From: Xanthomonas arboricola
Lineage (GTDB): Bacteria > Pseudomonadota > Gammaproteobacteria > Xanthomonadales > Xanthomonadaceae
Assembly: GCF_003353015.1 (NCBI RefSeq)
Contig: NZ_QREM01000009.1
Location: 1,359,863 to 1,410,608, forward strand
Direction: 5' to 3'
DNA: 50,746 bases
In this document: one piece after another, positions 9,263 to 19,461 of the stretch
Layout of the letters: every line of letters starts with the position of its first letter
Position numbering within the stretch: the stretch's first letter is position 1
Position numbers and translations under genes: made by a program
Notes under the pieces: model-generated
Told to the model about the DNA's origin: nothing
The model's input: the letters and a program-made list of their open reading frames with translations, nothing else
Database searches by the model: none

Positions 9263-10156
9263 TTACGATTGCGTGAACATCGTCGCTTTGCGCGTCACGT
9301 TCCGTGGCTTTGCCGAATCTGGCGGATTTGTCGTTTGGTCCCGGTAATGCGATGCGGAGACACCGAAACGCGCGCGGAACGCCCGCGCGAAACTGCAGCA
9401 GTTGTCGAAGCCGCTTGCGGCCGCAACCTCACCGATCATCATCGAGGTGTCGCGCAGCAGGTCGGAGGCGCGCTCCAGGCGCAGACGTGCCGACAGGGCC
9501 TGCGGGCTTTCCTCGTACAGGCTCTGGAACGTCTTGGAGACATACCAGCTGGAGAAGTTGGTCAGCTGCGCCAGCTCGCTGATGCGCACGACGCGGTCGC
9601 TGTTGCCTTCCAGATAGAGCCGTGCGCGTTGCATGCGACCGAACACCTGCCGGCGGCGACTGCGCGAGCGTCCAGGACAGCGCTGCTCCTGCGCGATGAA
9701 GTCGCGCTGCATCGCGGCCAGATGCAGCAACAGTGGGCGCGCCGATGCGCCGCCGTTCTGCGCGGCCGCGTTGCGCCACAGGCGCAGCGCAATCCGCAGA
9801 TCGCCGCGCGACAGCTGGCTGCGCCCCGGATACAGGGTGGCATCGGTCAACTCGGTCAGCGATTGCAGGCTGTCGCCATCCAGGCTGACGCCGACACACA
9901 GCGCGCTGCGGTCGGCCTGCACGGTGGGATGCGATTCCTTGTCAAAGGCGATCCAGTCGCCGGCACGCAGGCGGAAGCGGCCTTCCTTCGACTCCACCCA
10001 GGCGCGACCGCGCAACTGCACCCACAACGTGAAGGTCGTGGCGGCGGTGCGGATGCTGCCCAGGCGCGAGACGGCCAGACAGGTCGTCGACGTCGGCTCG
10101 CTGGCACCGTCCAATGAAAGTGCGAGTCCGCGATCTGCGGTGATGACCTGTTGCAT
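9263..10156 (-). CDS. AraC-type transcriptional regulator
   Basis: The product is 297 residues. ATG 10156 was chosen because AGGGGG lies upstream; an open frame further upstream is not protein-like. The first part (about residues 1-130) is cupin-like (RFRLRAGDWIAFDKESHP), as in the sensor half of AraC proteins. The last 100 or so residues hold two helix-turn-helix motifs (ISELAQLTNFSSWYVSKTF and IGEVAAASGFDNCCSFARAF followed by FGVSASHY). It probably responds to a small ligand and controls the adjacent TonB receptor, but the ligand is unknown. It lies between the membrane-anchored regulator (110 bp upstream) and the receptor (48 bp downstream), all on one strand. Confidence 0.92.
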   Translation of the reverse strand: MQQVITADRGLALSLDGASEPTSTTCLAVSRLGSIRTAATTFTLWVQLRGRAWVESKEGRFRLRAGDWIAFDKESHPTVQADRSALCVGVSLDGDSLQSLTELTDATLYPGRSQLSRGDLRIALRLWRNAAAQNGGASARPLLLHLAAMQRDFIAQEQRCPGRSRSRRRQVFGRMQRARLYLEGNSDRVVRISELAQLTNFSSWYVSKTFQSLYEESPQALSARLRLERASDLLRDTSMMIGEVAAASGFDNCCSFARAFRARFGVSASHYRDQTTNPPDSAKPRNVTRKATMFTQS

Positions 10157-10266
10157 GGTGGCAGCCCCCTGTACAAAAGAGGGCGTAGTGTTTTGCCGAA
10201 TCTGGCGTGAGTCAGGAAGTTCCGACGAAGGTCTGCCGAAATTGCCACGAAGTCTTTCCGAAGAAT

Positions 10267-12642
10267 TTACGAGGTGATTTTCCGCAATACGATCAACAGG
10301 TTGGACACGACACCCAGGGGCGTGGCGAGGCGTTCCGGCAACTGCATGAAGGCGATCGAGCTGCCATCTTCCTCCGCCAGTGCCACGTACAGCGCGCCGC
10401 TGCGCTGATCCACGCTGAAGCCGTTGATGGTGGTGTACTTGGCCACATCCAGGCAACGCCCTGCCCCGGCATGCAGGTCGCTGTCATAAGTGGCGCAGGT
10501 GTCGGTGGACGACAGGTAATGCACCTGACCGCGCGCACCGGGCGCCCAGCTGCGATAGCGCCAGCGCGATGGCCGGTGCGGATCGACCGGCTGCAAGGTG
10601 TCGGCCGCCAGCGACGGAGCGACCTGCCATAGCCCACCGCCGGTCAGCCGCGTCAGTAACACCTGGCCACTGACGCGGTCCAGCCGCGCCTGCGAGACGT
10701 CCTGCAACGATGCCAGCGCGCGCCAGGGAGCGCTGCGCCTGTCGTAGAGGGTGGCGAAGGTACGACCGTCATCCGCTGCAGCCACGACCAGCAACCGGTC
10801 GGGATCGGGAAGATGGATCGCCTGCAATGGTCGCGCCTGCGGCACCGGTAGCCGCACCGCCTTGCCGGTGCTCGGGGTCACCTCGAACAGCGCCGCGTGC
10901 CCCTGCGCGTCGCTTCCGCTGACCAGCACGCGCTGCGAGTCGGACGACCAGTCGGCGGCCTGGCGCGCATCCGGCCGCAGGCCTTCGATCAGGCGCACCG
11001 AGCCAGGTTTGCCGACATCGCCCCACCACAGGCCGTACGCCCCGGAGCGGTTGGAGGCAAAGATCAGCTGGCGGCCGTCCGGCGCGATCATCGGCTGGTC
11101 GTCGCGCCCGCTGGAGGCAAACAGCCGGCGACGGATGTAGCCGCCATTCATGGGGTCGTGAATGACCTGATACACGCCAAATTGCGGCTTGCGCTGCACG
11201 AACACCAGCTGGCCATGCGCCACGTCCGGCGCCTGCGCATCGTCCACGCCCATGTCATGCAGGCTGCGGTCGACCAGATCGAGCCGATAGAGCCGTGCCT
11301 CGCTGTCCACGCGGCGCCCGAAGATCAGGCCACTGCCGTCGGGCAACCAGCTCCAGCCGCGGATATCGGCGTTGTCGTGAGTCAGTCGCTCGGCAGTGCC
11401 GCCGCCTGCCGGAATGCGCCACAGATCGCCAAGCTGCGGGTTGCGCAGGAAGACGATCCAGTGCCCGTCCGGCGAATAACGCGGCATGTAATCGAAATCG
11501 GTCGGCTGCGCGCTGTAGTTCAGCGGCTGCCATTGACCGGTTTCCAGCTCCAGCCGACGCATGCGCAGCGCACCGTGCGCGCCGGTCATGCTGCCGAACA
11601 GCAAGGCACGGCCGTCCGGCGACCAACTGAAACTCAGCATGTCCGCGCCATCGCAGCGCGCCACCTCGCGTGCGGCGGCCGGGCCGTTTGCAGCGGCAAT
11701 CATGATGCGGCAGCTGCCATCGGGCGCCTGCCGCGAGAAGGCGATCTGGCGTCCGTCTGGCGACCAGGCCGGCAGCCGATCGGAGACGCCGGCTGCCGGC
11801 GTCTCCAGCACGCGCGGATAAGCGTTGTTGGTGGTCTTGACCAGGATCGAGGTGCCCGCGCGATCGCTGATCAACGAGGCGTAGGCCACCATCGCTCCAT
11901 CCGGCGACAGGCTGGGCGTGAGATCGAAGCCGCCGCCCGCAGTGATGATCTGGTAAGGGCGCTTGGGGCTGCCCGGCACCGCCGAGGCCACCGTGGTGTC
12001 CTGGGCTGGCGCCCGCATCCATAGTGTCCGTGCTGCCAGCCCCAGCACCGCCAGCACCACCAGCAAGGCCACGCCGGCCACTGCCAAGGCCCGCCATCGG
12101 CGCTGCCGTGCCATCTCCGGCACCGATGGCGCCGGCGGCACCAATGGCGGGGGCTGCCGGATTGCCGGGCTGGGCTCCGCCGCGGCAGTGGCCGCTGCGC
12201 CGGCTGTGTGATCGCGGTCGCCAAGCACATCGGCCGATGCAGGTGCAGCCGGTGCACGCGCGGCGCCATCGGCCGACCTGTCCACCTGCTGCTCCCACGC
12301 GACCGGCGCCAGCAGGCGATAGCCGGTCTTGGCGATGGTCTCGATATGCTCGAAACGCTGGCTGCCGTCGCTGGCCAATGCCTTGCGCAGTTGCGTGACC
12401 GCCTGGGTCACCACATCGTTGGTCGGCAAAGTGTCGGGCCAGACCTCGGCCAGCAGTTGCTCGCGCGCCACCACCTGGCCCTGCTGCCGCGCCAGCGTCA
12501 GCAGCACCGCCAGGGACTTCGGCGCCAGCCGCGCGGGGCGCCTGGCGCCGGGCGCATGCACCTCGCGCGAGGCGACATCGACCACGCACTGGCCGACACG
12601 CAACCGGTCCGATGGCATCGCATTAGCGGGAGGAACACTCAT
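10267..12642 (-). CDS. Membrane-anchored ToxR/CadC-type regulator with TolB-like propeller
   Basis: The product is 791 residues from ATG 12642; no strong ribosome site is seen and starts further in (MPSDRLRVG) or a TTG at 12729 are possible. Residues of about 12-115 form a winged helix of the OmpR/CadC type (LAPKSLAVLLTLARQQ, NDVVTQAVTQLRKAL, IETIAKTGYRLLAPV). A Pro/Ala-rich linker leads to one membrane helix at about 184-207 (ALAVAGVALLVVLAVLGLAA). The remainder is a periplasmic propeller with PD40-like repeats (LTPSLSPDGAMVAYAS, LPAWSPDGRQIAFSRQ, MPRYSPDGHWIVFLR). This architecture lets a periplasmic signal act directly on DNA binding. It is probably the upstream partner of the AraC regulator and TonB receptor on the same strand. 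Confidence 0.9.
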   Translation of the reverse strand: MSVPPANAMPSDRLRVGQCVVDVASREVHAPGARRPARLAPKSLAVLLTLARQQGQVVAREQLLAEVWPDTLPTNDVVTQAVTQLRKALASDGSQRFEHIETIAKTGYRLLAPVAWEQQVDRSADGAARAPAAPASADVLGDRDHTAGAAATAAAEPSPAIRQPPPLVPPAPSVPEMARQRRWRALAVAGVALLVVLAVLGLAARTLWMRAPAQDTTVASAVPGSPKRPYQIITAGGGFDLTPSLSPDGAMVAYASLISDRAGTSILVKTTNNAYPRVLETPAAGVSDRLPAWSPDGRQIAFSRQAPDGSCRIMIAAANGPAAAREVARCDGADMLSFSWSPDGRALLFGSMTGAHGALRMRRLELETGQWQPLNYSAQPTDFDYMPRYSPDGHWIVFLRNPQLGDLWRIPAGGGTAERLTHDNADIRGWSWLPDGSGLIFGRRVDSEARLYRLDLVDRSLHDMGVDDAQAPDVAHGQLVFVQRKPQFGVYQVIHDPMNGGYIRRRLFASSGRDDQPMIAPDGRQLIFASNRSGAYGLWWGDVGKPGSVRLIEGLRPDARQAADWSSDSQRVLVSGSDAQGHAALFEVTPSTGKAVRLPVPQARPLQAIHLPDPDRLLVVAAADDGRTFATLYDRRSAPWRALASLQDVSQARLDRVSGQVLLTRLTGGGLWQVAPSLAADTLQPVDPHRPSRWRYRSWAPGARGQVHYLSSTDTCATYDSDLHAGAGRCLDVAKYTTINGFSVDQRSGALYVALAEEDGSSIAFMQLPERLATPLGVVSNLLIVLRKITS

Positions 12643-13033
12643 CGGCAGGAAGACGCATCGGCATGCAAGGACTACAAAGAACGCATCACGCAGTTCGCGC
12701 GAAACGCCAAATTCAGCAAAGGACCACAACCAACTGTGTCATGCATCCATTTGGTGCAAATTTTACTCTATGCCTCGTTGCTTCCCTACGACAGGTGGCG
12801 ACGTCAGGCTCTCTCTCTCGCCGACGAATTCAAATAATTACGATGTCCCCTTCGCGCCCCTGGCGCGATTTTTTTATCTGCGATTCAGCCAAATGCCGTG
12901 AAATGCTTGCGGAATGTAACCGCTTGCAGGACGCCGGTTGACGCGGCACTTGCGCACCGCGTCGTGATCTGCCTAAGCCGAAACTGAATTCTCCTTAAGC
13001 AAGCTGTCCGCTTTGCGGCACTGCATCGCCGAT

Positions 13034-13041
<8 letters not shown>
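12643..13041. other. Intergenic region between thiC and the membrane regulator
   Basis: These 399 bp separate two minus-strand genes and must carry the regulator's promoter. The region is AT-richer than its surroundings around 12750-12880. It contains a perfect plus-strand intrinsic terminator (12852-12875) with no plus-strand gene before it, and a dyad over the thiC stop codon; both are listed separately. No protein-like ORF was seen. Confidence 0.6.
12852..12875 (+). terminator. Orphan intrinsic terminator on the plus strand
   Basis: TCGCGCC (12852-12858) pairs with GGCGCGA (12862-12868) over a CCT loop, followed by seven T residues (12869-12875). No plus-strand gene ends nearby: upstream on this strand is only the antisense of the membrane regulator's 5' end and leader. 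It may end an unannotated small or antisense RNA starting within the preceding 200 bp. Confidence 0.8.
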
Positions 13042-15130
<2,089 letters not shown>

Positions 15131-15552
15131 GGCGATTAAACCACATCGCACCCTGCGCGGCGAAAAAATGGCGCCAGCCGTCGGCACCGCGCTCGGCGAC
15201 GAGATGCGCGCTTGGTGCATGCCGCTACGTGCAGCGGCCGCGCTCGCCTGGCGATGACCAACGCAGTGTTGTCACGGTCCGCTGCCTGGACACACCGGTT
15301 GTCACAACGCCCCCGTCGGGAAGTCGTTGTCCATGTGCCAGGACTGCCACGCCACCGGCCGCCTGGCACGCAGCAGCGCGATGGTGCCATGCAAGGACAT
15401 TTCCACGGCGCATCGCACCGCTAGCCTGCAGTCACTACAACAAGAAACCTGTTCTCTCTCCCTGCCGCCGATCTTCGGCGGCTTTTTTTCCCCCTTGCCA
15501 CAGCGGTCGCCACTTCGTTATCGTTCTGTGAAACAGGGGACGGACGACGCAG
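15131..15552. other. Divergent intergenic region between the thiC leader and the S9 peptidase gene
   Basis: These 422 bp carry the thiC promoter (-) and, next to the peptidase gene, a plus-strand promoter candidate: TTGCCA (15495-15500), 18 bp, then TATCGT (15519-15524). Upstream of that promoter is an orphan plus-strand terminator (15464-15489), listed separately. No convincing protein-coding ORF was seen. Confidence 0.6.
15464..15489 (+). terminator. Orphan intrinsic terminator upstream of the S9 peptidase gene
   Basis: GCCGCCGA (15464-15471) pairs with TCGGCGGC (15475-15482) over a 3-nt loop, followed by seven T residues (15483-15489). No plus-strand gene precedes it, and the peptidase promoter candidate lies after it. 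It therefore probably ends a short noncoding transcript from the thiC-peptidase gap, or is a leader attenuator if the peptidase is transcribed from further upstream. Confidence 0.85.
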
Positions 15553-17526
15553 ATGCAAGGGATGCACCGGTTTGGCTGGGCAGCAGTGCTGCTGATGGGA
15601 GTGTGCTCGGTGACCGCGCAGGCCACCCCTCCGCCGCCTGCAGAGGCCTTCGTCGAATCCGGCCCGATCTCTTCGCCGGCAATGTCGCCGGATGGAAAGC
15701 ATCTGGCGGTCAGCGCGGATCTGGGCGACGGCAACTACGCGCTGGTGGTGTATCGCATCGCCGGCATGCAATCGACCACGATGCTGCGCCTGCCGCGCTA
15801 TGAATTGCCGGTACGCATTGCCTGGGTCAGCGACCGTCGGCTGGTGATCGGCAAGGGGCGCAAGCTTGGCTCGCTGGAAGAGCCCATGCCGATGGGCGAG
15901 ATCATCGCCACCGACCTGGATGGCAGCAATCAGCGCTATGTGTACGGCTACCTGCAAAGCACCCGCAACGCGGGGCTGGAGCGCGGGTTCGGCTACATCG
16001 AGGGCCTGCCGAGCCGCCGCAACGGGCACTTCTACATGCGGCGGTTGTCGCTGGATTCGCGCCACTCGATGCTCTATGACGTCGATGCCAGTACCACCAC
16101 CCATCGCCTGATGGCCGATATCGACGTTCCCGATCTGCGCTTCGTGCTCGACCACGATGGCGTGGCGCACTACGCCTACGGCACCGACGACAACGATAAC
16201 CCGTTGCTGTTCCGCCGATCGGGCAATGGCTGGTCGCCGATGACCCAGGTCCAGGCCAACTGGCGACCGATCGCATTTGCACGGCAGCCGGGCCGTGTCT
16301 ACGGCTGGTACAGCGAGGCCGGCGGCCCGGCAGTCCTGGTGGCCAGCGATCCAGACGGCCAGCAGCGCAGCGTGCTCGCGTCGGATCCGTTTTACAGCGT
16401 GGACGATCTGCAGTGGGGCCCGGCACCGCAAACGCCGTTTGCTGCACGACTGGGACCCGGGCGACCGACATTGCGCTATGTCGAGCAGGACACTGCCGAA
16501 GCGCAGCTGCACCGGAGCTTGAGCCAGACCCTGGCCGGCCAGTACGTGGACTTCATCAACTTCACCGAGGACGGCAACGGCCTGCTGCTGCGGGCCTACA
16601 GCGACCGCGATGCCGGGGCCTGGTACATCTTCGACCGGCCAAGCAACACGCTGAAACTTGTCATCAAGGCACGCAGTGCGCTGCAGGCGGCGCAGATGAA
16701 CGAGCGGCGCATGGTGACCTTTCAAGCCAGCGACGGGTTGATCCTGGACGGCGTGCTTACCGTCCCCGCCGCTGCTGCAAAGGGGCAGCGACTGCCGATG
16801 ATCCTGCTGCCGCATGGGGGACCGCATGCAGATGGCGATGGCTGGGCCTTCGATACCGATGCCCAGTTCCTGGCCAGCCGCGGCTATCTGGTGCTGCAGG
16901 TCAATTACCGCGGCGGCCTGGGTCGAGGCAACCGGTTCGAGCGCGCCGGGTACCGCCAGTGGGGCGAGCGTATCCAGGACGACCTGATCGACGGCGTTCG
17001 CTGGGCAGTGAGCCAGGGACTCGCCGATCAGACGCGTATCTGCAGCTATGGCGCCAGCTTCGGCGCGTATGCCGCCATGATGGTGCAGGTCAAGGCGCCG
17101 GAGTTGTTCCGCTGCGCGGTCGGCGTGGCCGGCATCTACGATCTGCAGATGATGTACAGCAAGGGCGACATCAACCGCAGCGACTACGGCCTGAATTATC
17201 TGGAGCGCGCCATCGGCCGTGACGCGGCCGAACTGGCGGCGCACTCCCCGGTGACGCTGGCCGACCGCATCAAGGTGCCGGTGCTGCTCGTGCACGGCGA
17301 AGAGGACGAACGTGCCCCCTTTGCACAGGCCAAGAGCCTGCGCGCGGCATTGACGCGCAGCGGCAACGCGCCGCAGTGGATGGCCGTTGCCAAGGAAGGA
17401 CACGGCTTCTACAAGGAGGCCAACCAGATCACGTTCTATCGCACCCTCGAACGCTTCCTGGCCGAGCAGCTGGATGGCAGCACTGCGGCAAAGACATCCA
17501 GTACGGTATCTGCCGCGCCGCAGTAA
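15553..17526 (+). CDS. Exported S9-family (prolyl oligopeptidase-type) serine peptidase
   Basis: The product is 657 residues starting at ATG 15553 behind an AGGGGACGGA stretch. A signal peptide (hydrophobic run to SVTAQA) indicates export. The middle is a beta-propeller with PD40-type repeats (SSPAMSPDGKHLAVSADLG). The C-terminal 250 residues or so are an alpha/beta hydrolase: nucleophile Ser502 in YGASFGAY, Asp585 in VHGEEDERAP and His617 in GHGFY make the catalytic triad, and LLPHGGPHA provides the oxyanion region. Such enzymes cleave short peptides, often after Pro or Ala. It is convergent with the chemoreceptor-like gene, only 9 bp from its end. Confidence 0.93.
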   Translation: MQGMHRFGWAAVLLMGVCSVTAQATPPPPAEAFVESGPISSPAMSPDGKHLAVSADLGDGNYALVVYRIAGMQSTTMLRLPRYELPVRIAWVSDRRLVIGKGRKLGSLEEPMPMGEIIATDLDGSNQRYVYGYLQSTRNAGLERGFGYIEGLPSRRNGHFYMRRLSLDSRHSMLYDVDASTTTHRLMADIDVPDLRFVLDHDGVAHYAYGTDDNDNPLLFRRSGNGWSPMTQVQANWRPIAFARQPGRVYGWYSEAGGPAVLVASDPDGQQRSVLASDPFYSVDDLQWGPAPQTPFAARLGPGRPTLRYVEQDTAEAQLHRSLSQTLAGQYVDFINFTEDGNGLLLRAYSDRDAGAWYIFDRPSNTLKLVIKARSALQAAQMNERRMVTFQASDGLILDGVLTVPAAAAKGQRLPMILLPHGGPHADGDGWAFDTDAQFLASRGYLVLQVNYRGGLGRGNRFERAGYRQWGERIQDDLIDGVRWAVSQGLADQTRICSYGASFGAYAAMMVQVKAPELFRCAVGVAGIYDLQMMYSKGDINRSDYGLNYLERAIGRDAAELAAHSPVTLADRIKVPVLLVHGEEDERAPFAQAKSLRAALTRSGNAPQWMAVAKEGHGFYKEANQITFYRTLERFLAEQLDGSTAAKTSSTVSAAPQ

Positions 17527-17535
17527 CCAGGCGAG

Positions 17536-19374
17536 CTAGTCCAGCGTATAGCCCACCCGCAAGCCGCCCCAGTGCTTGCGGCCGACGTAGACCGGGGCCG
17601 ACAGGTCGAACATGATCTGGCCGGTGTCGCGGCGATAGACCTGCAGGCGGTACGGGTCGGTATGCGCGCCCACGCTGCGGCCGACGCGGTCGGTGAACTT
17701 GCGCTTGGTGCGGTTGCCGACCAGATCGCGTTTGGGATCGCCGGTCAGCGGCTGGGTGAAGCGCAGGTTGTGCGTGGGCACATAACCATCGGGATTGGCG
17801 CAGATGGCGAACACGATCCAGGGATGCGCATCCAGCAGTGGCTCCTGCAGGGCGGGCAACACCTCGTCGCACAGCGCATCGAAGTCGGTGCTGAACTTGG
17901 CCGGCTCCACGCCGGCAATCGGCGTGTAGCTGCGTGCGAACAGCGCCGCTTCGTCGATCTGGCCGCGTGCGATGGCCTGCGCCAAGGCAGTGCCGATGCG
18001 GCCGGCGGTCGCCACGGCAAGTTCCTTGACGCGCGCGTGCCTGGGCACTGCCAGCGGGTCGGCCGGCAGACGGAACAGGCCCACGCAGTCGCGCAGGGTT
18101 TCGGTGCCGCGCTCCAGCGCCTCGCTGCGTTCGGCCACGTGCGCGGCATGCTGCAGATTGCTGCGGCCCAGCGCCACCACGCCATCGACGGCACGTTCGA
18201 TGCCGCGGATCTCGCCGTCCTGCGCCTGGATCCGCCCGGCCACCGTGGTCATCGCGCTGCTGGCCTGGCCGAGCACGCGGGTGATGCCATCGAGCACCGC
18301 TTCGGTGCCGCGCGCGGAGGCAGCGCCCTCGCCCACTGCGGCACTGGTTTCGGCCAGGATCGCGCGCACGTCGCGCGCTGCCGCTGCCGCCCGTTCGGCC
18401 AGGCGGCGGATCTCGGTGGCGACCACCGCAAACCCGCGCCCGGCATCGCCGGCATGCGCAGCTTCGATGCTGGCGTTGATCGACAGGATGTTGGTCTGGA
18501 ACGCCACCGCGTCAATGACTTCGATGACCTCGCCGGCACGCGCCGCGCGACGCTCCACCTCATGCATGGCCTGGCCCAGCGCGTGCGCCGCCGCCACGCC
18601 CTGCCGTGCGCTTTCGTCGGCGCCGGCAGCCAGTGCGATCACCTGCCCCAGCTCGGCATTGACGTCCTGCAGGCTGGCCGACAAGCGCTCCACCGCAGTC
18701 CGCGCACCATCCAGCGCCTCGGTCTGCGCCTGCGACTGACGCACCATCTGGTCGTTTTCGGCCACCAGCGGCGGCACTTCGGCAGCGATCTGCACCGACA
18801 ACGCCACTGCCTGGCGGATCGCCTCGGCCAGATTGCCGAAACCGGCCTGCAGCCGGCGGCCCATCTCGGTCTCAGCCAACCCGGGCGGCAGCAACAGTTC
18901 CAGCGCGCAGCCGGCCAGCGCCTGGGCGGTGCGCTCGAGCACGGTGCGGTCTTCGTGTTCGGCCTGCAGCCGCGCCATCAACGGCTGCAGCAGCGGCGAG
19001 ATCGGCACCGGCCGGCTGTCTTCGGCCAGACGGGTGGCTTCGCGCAGCAGGATCGCGGTTTCCACGTGCGGCAGCGACAGCATCCAGCCACCGTGCTCGC
19101 GGTCGCGGGCATAGCGCACGCGCCGGGCGGGGTCGTCGCCCGGCGCGGCCCACACGCCGTCTTCGCCGACCAGATCGGCCGCATCCAGTCCCCACAGCAC
19201 CGACGCCGGCGCGCCCTGCAGCTCGCTGGCGGTCCTGCCCAGGACATCCAGACCGGCGCGGTTGCAGGCCACCACGCAGGCCTCGGCCGATAGCCGCAGC
19301 AGCGCGACCGGTGCATCGGGGAGCAGCGCCGCCTGCGTTTGCGACGGCGGATCGCGCGGTTGCATCGAGCTCAT
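17536..19374 (-). CDS. Soluble methyl-accepting chemotaxis-like protein
   Basis: The product is 612 residues; ATG 19374 has AGGAG 5 nt upstream. There is no signal peptide or membrane helix. Residues of about 10-110 look like a PAS-type sensor ([18 protein letters not shown]). A coiled-coil signalling region follows, with the conserved hairpin tip near residues 280-320 ([40 protein letters not shown]) that contacts CheA/CheW in this family. The C-terminal 130 residues or so ([47 protein letters not shown]) resemble a Cache-like ligand-binding fold placed after, not before, the signalling domain. Its input signal is unknown and it probably senses something cytoplasmic. Confidence 0.88.
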   Translation of the reverse strand: MSSMQPRDPPSQTQAALLPDAPVALLRLSAEACVVACNRAGLDVLGRTASELQGAPASVLWGLDAADLVGEDGVWAAPGDDPARRVRYARDREHGGWMLSLPHVETAILLREATRLAEDSRPVPISPLLQPLMARLQAEHEDRTVLERTAQALAGCALELLLPPGLAETEMGRRLQAGFGNLAEAIRQAVALSVQIAAEVPPLVAENDQMVRQSQAQTEALDGARTAVERLSASLQDVNAELGQVIALAAGADESARQGVAAAHALGQAMHEVERRAARAGEVIEVIDAVAFQTNILSINASIEAAHAGDAGRGFAVVATEIRRLAERAAAAARDVRAILAETSAAVGEGAASARGTEAVLDGITRVLGQASSAMTTVAGRIQAQDGEIRGIERAVDGVVALGRSNLQHAAHVAERSEALERGTETLRDCVGLFRLPADPLAVPRHARVKELAVATAGRIGTALAQAIARGQIDEAALFARSYTPIAGVEPAKFSTDFDALCDEVLPALQEPLLDAHPWIVFAICANPDGYVPTHNLRFTQPLTGDPKRDLVGNRTKRKFTDRVGRSVGAHTDPYRLQVYRRDTGQIMFDLSAPVYVGRKHWGGLRVGYTLD

Positions 19375-19461
19375 GGGAACTCCTAATCCATCACGATCAT
19401 TAGCGGCGCGCCGCCGCTGGAGTTGAGCGGCGCCGCGCACCCGCAAGCGCTTTCCCGGTCG

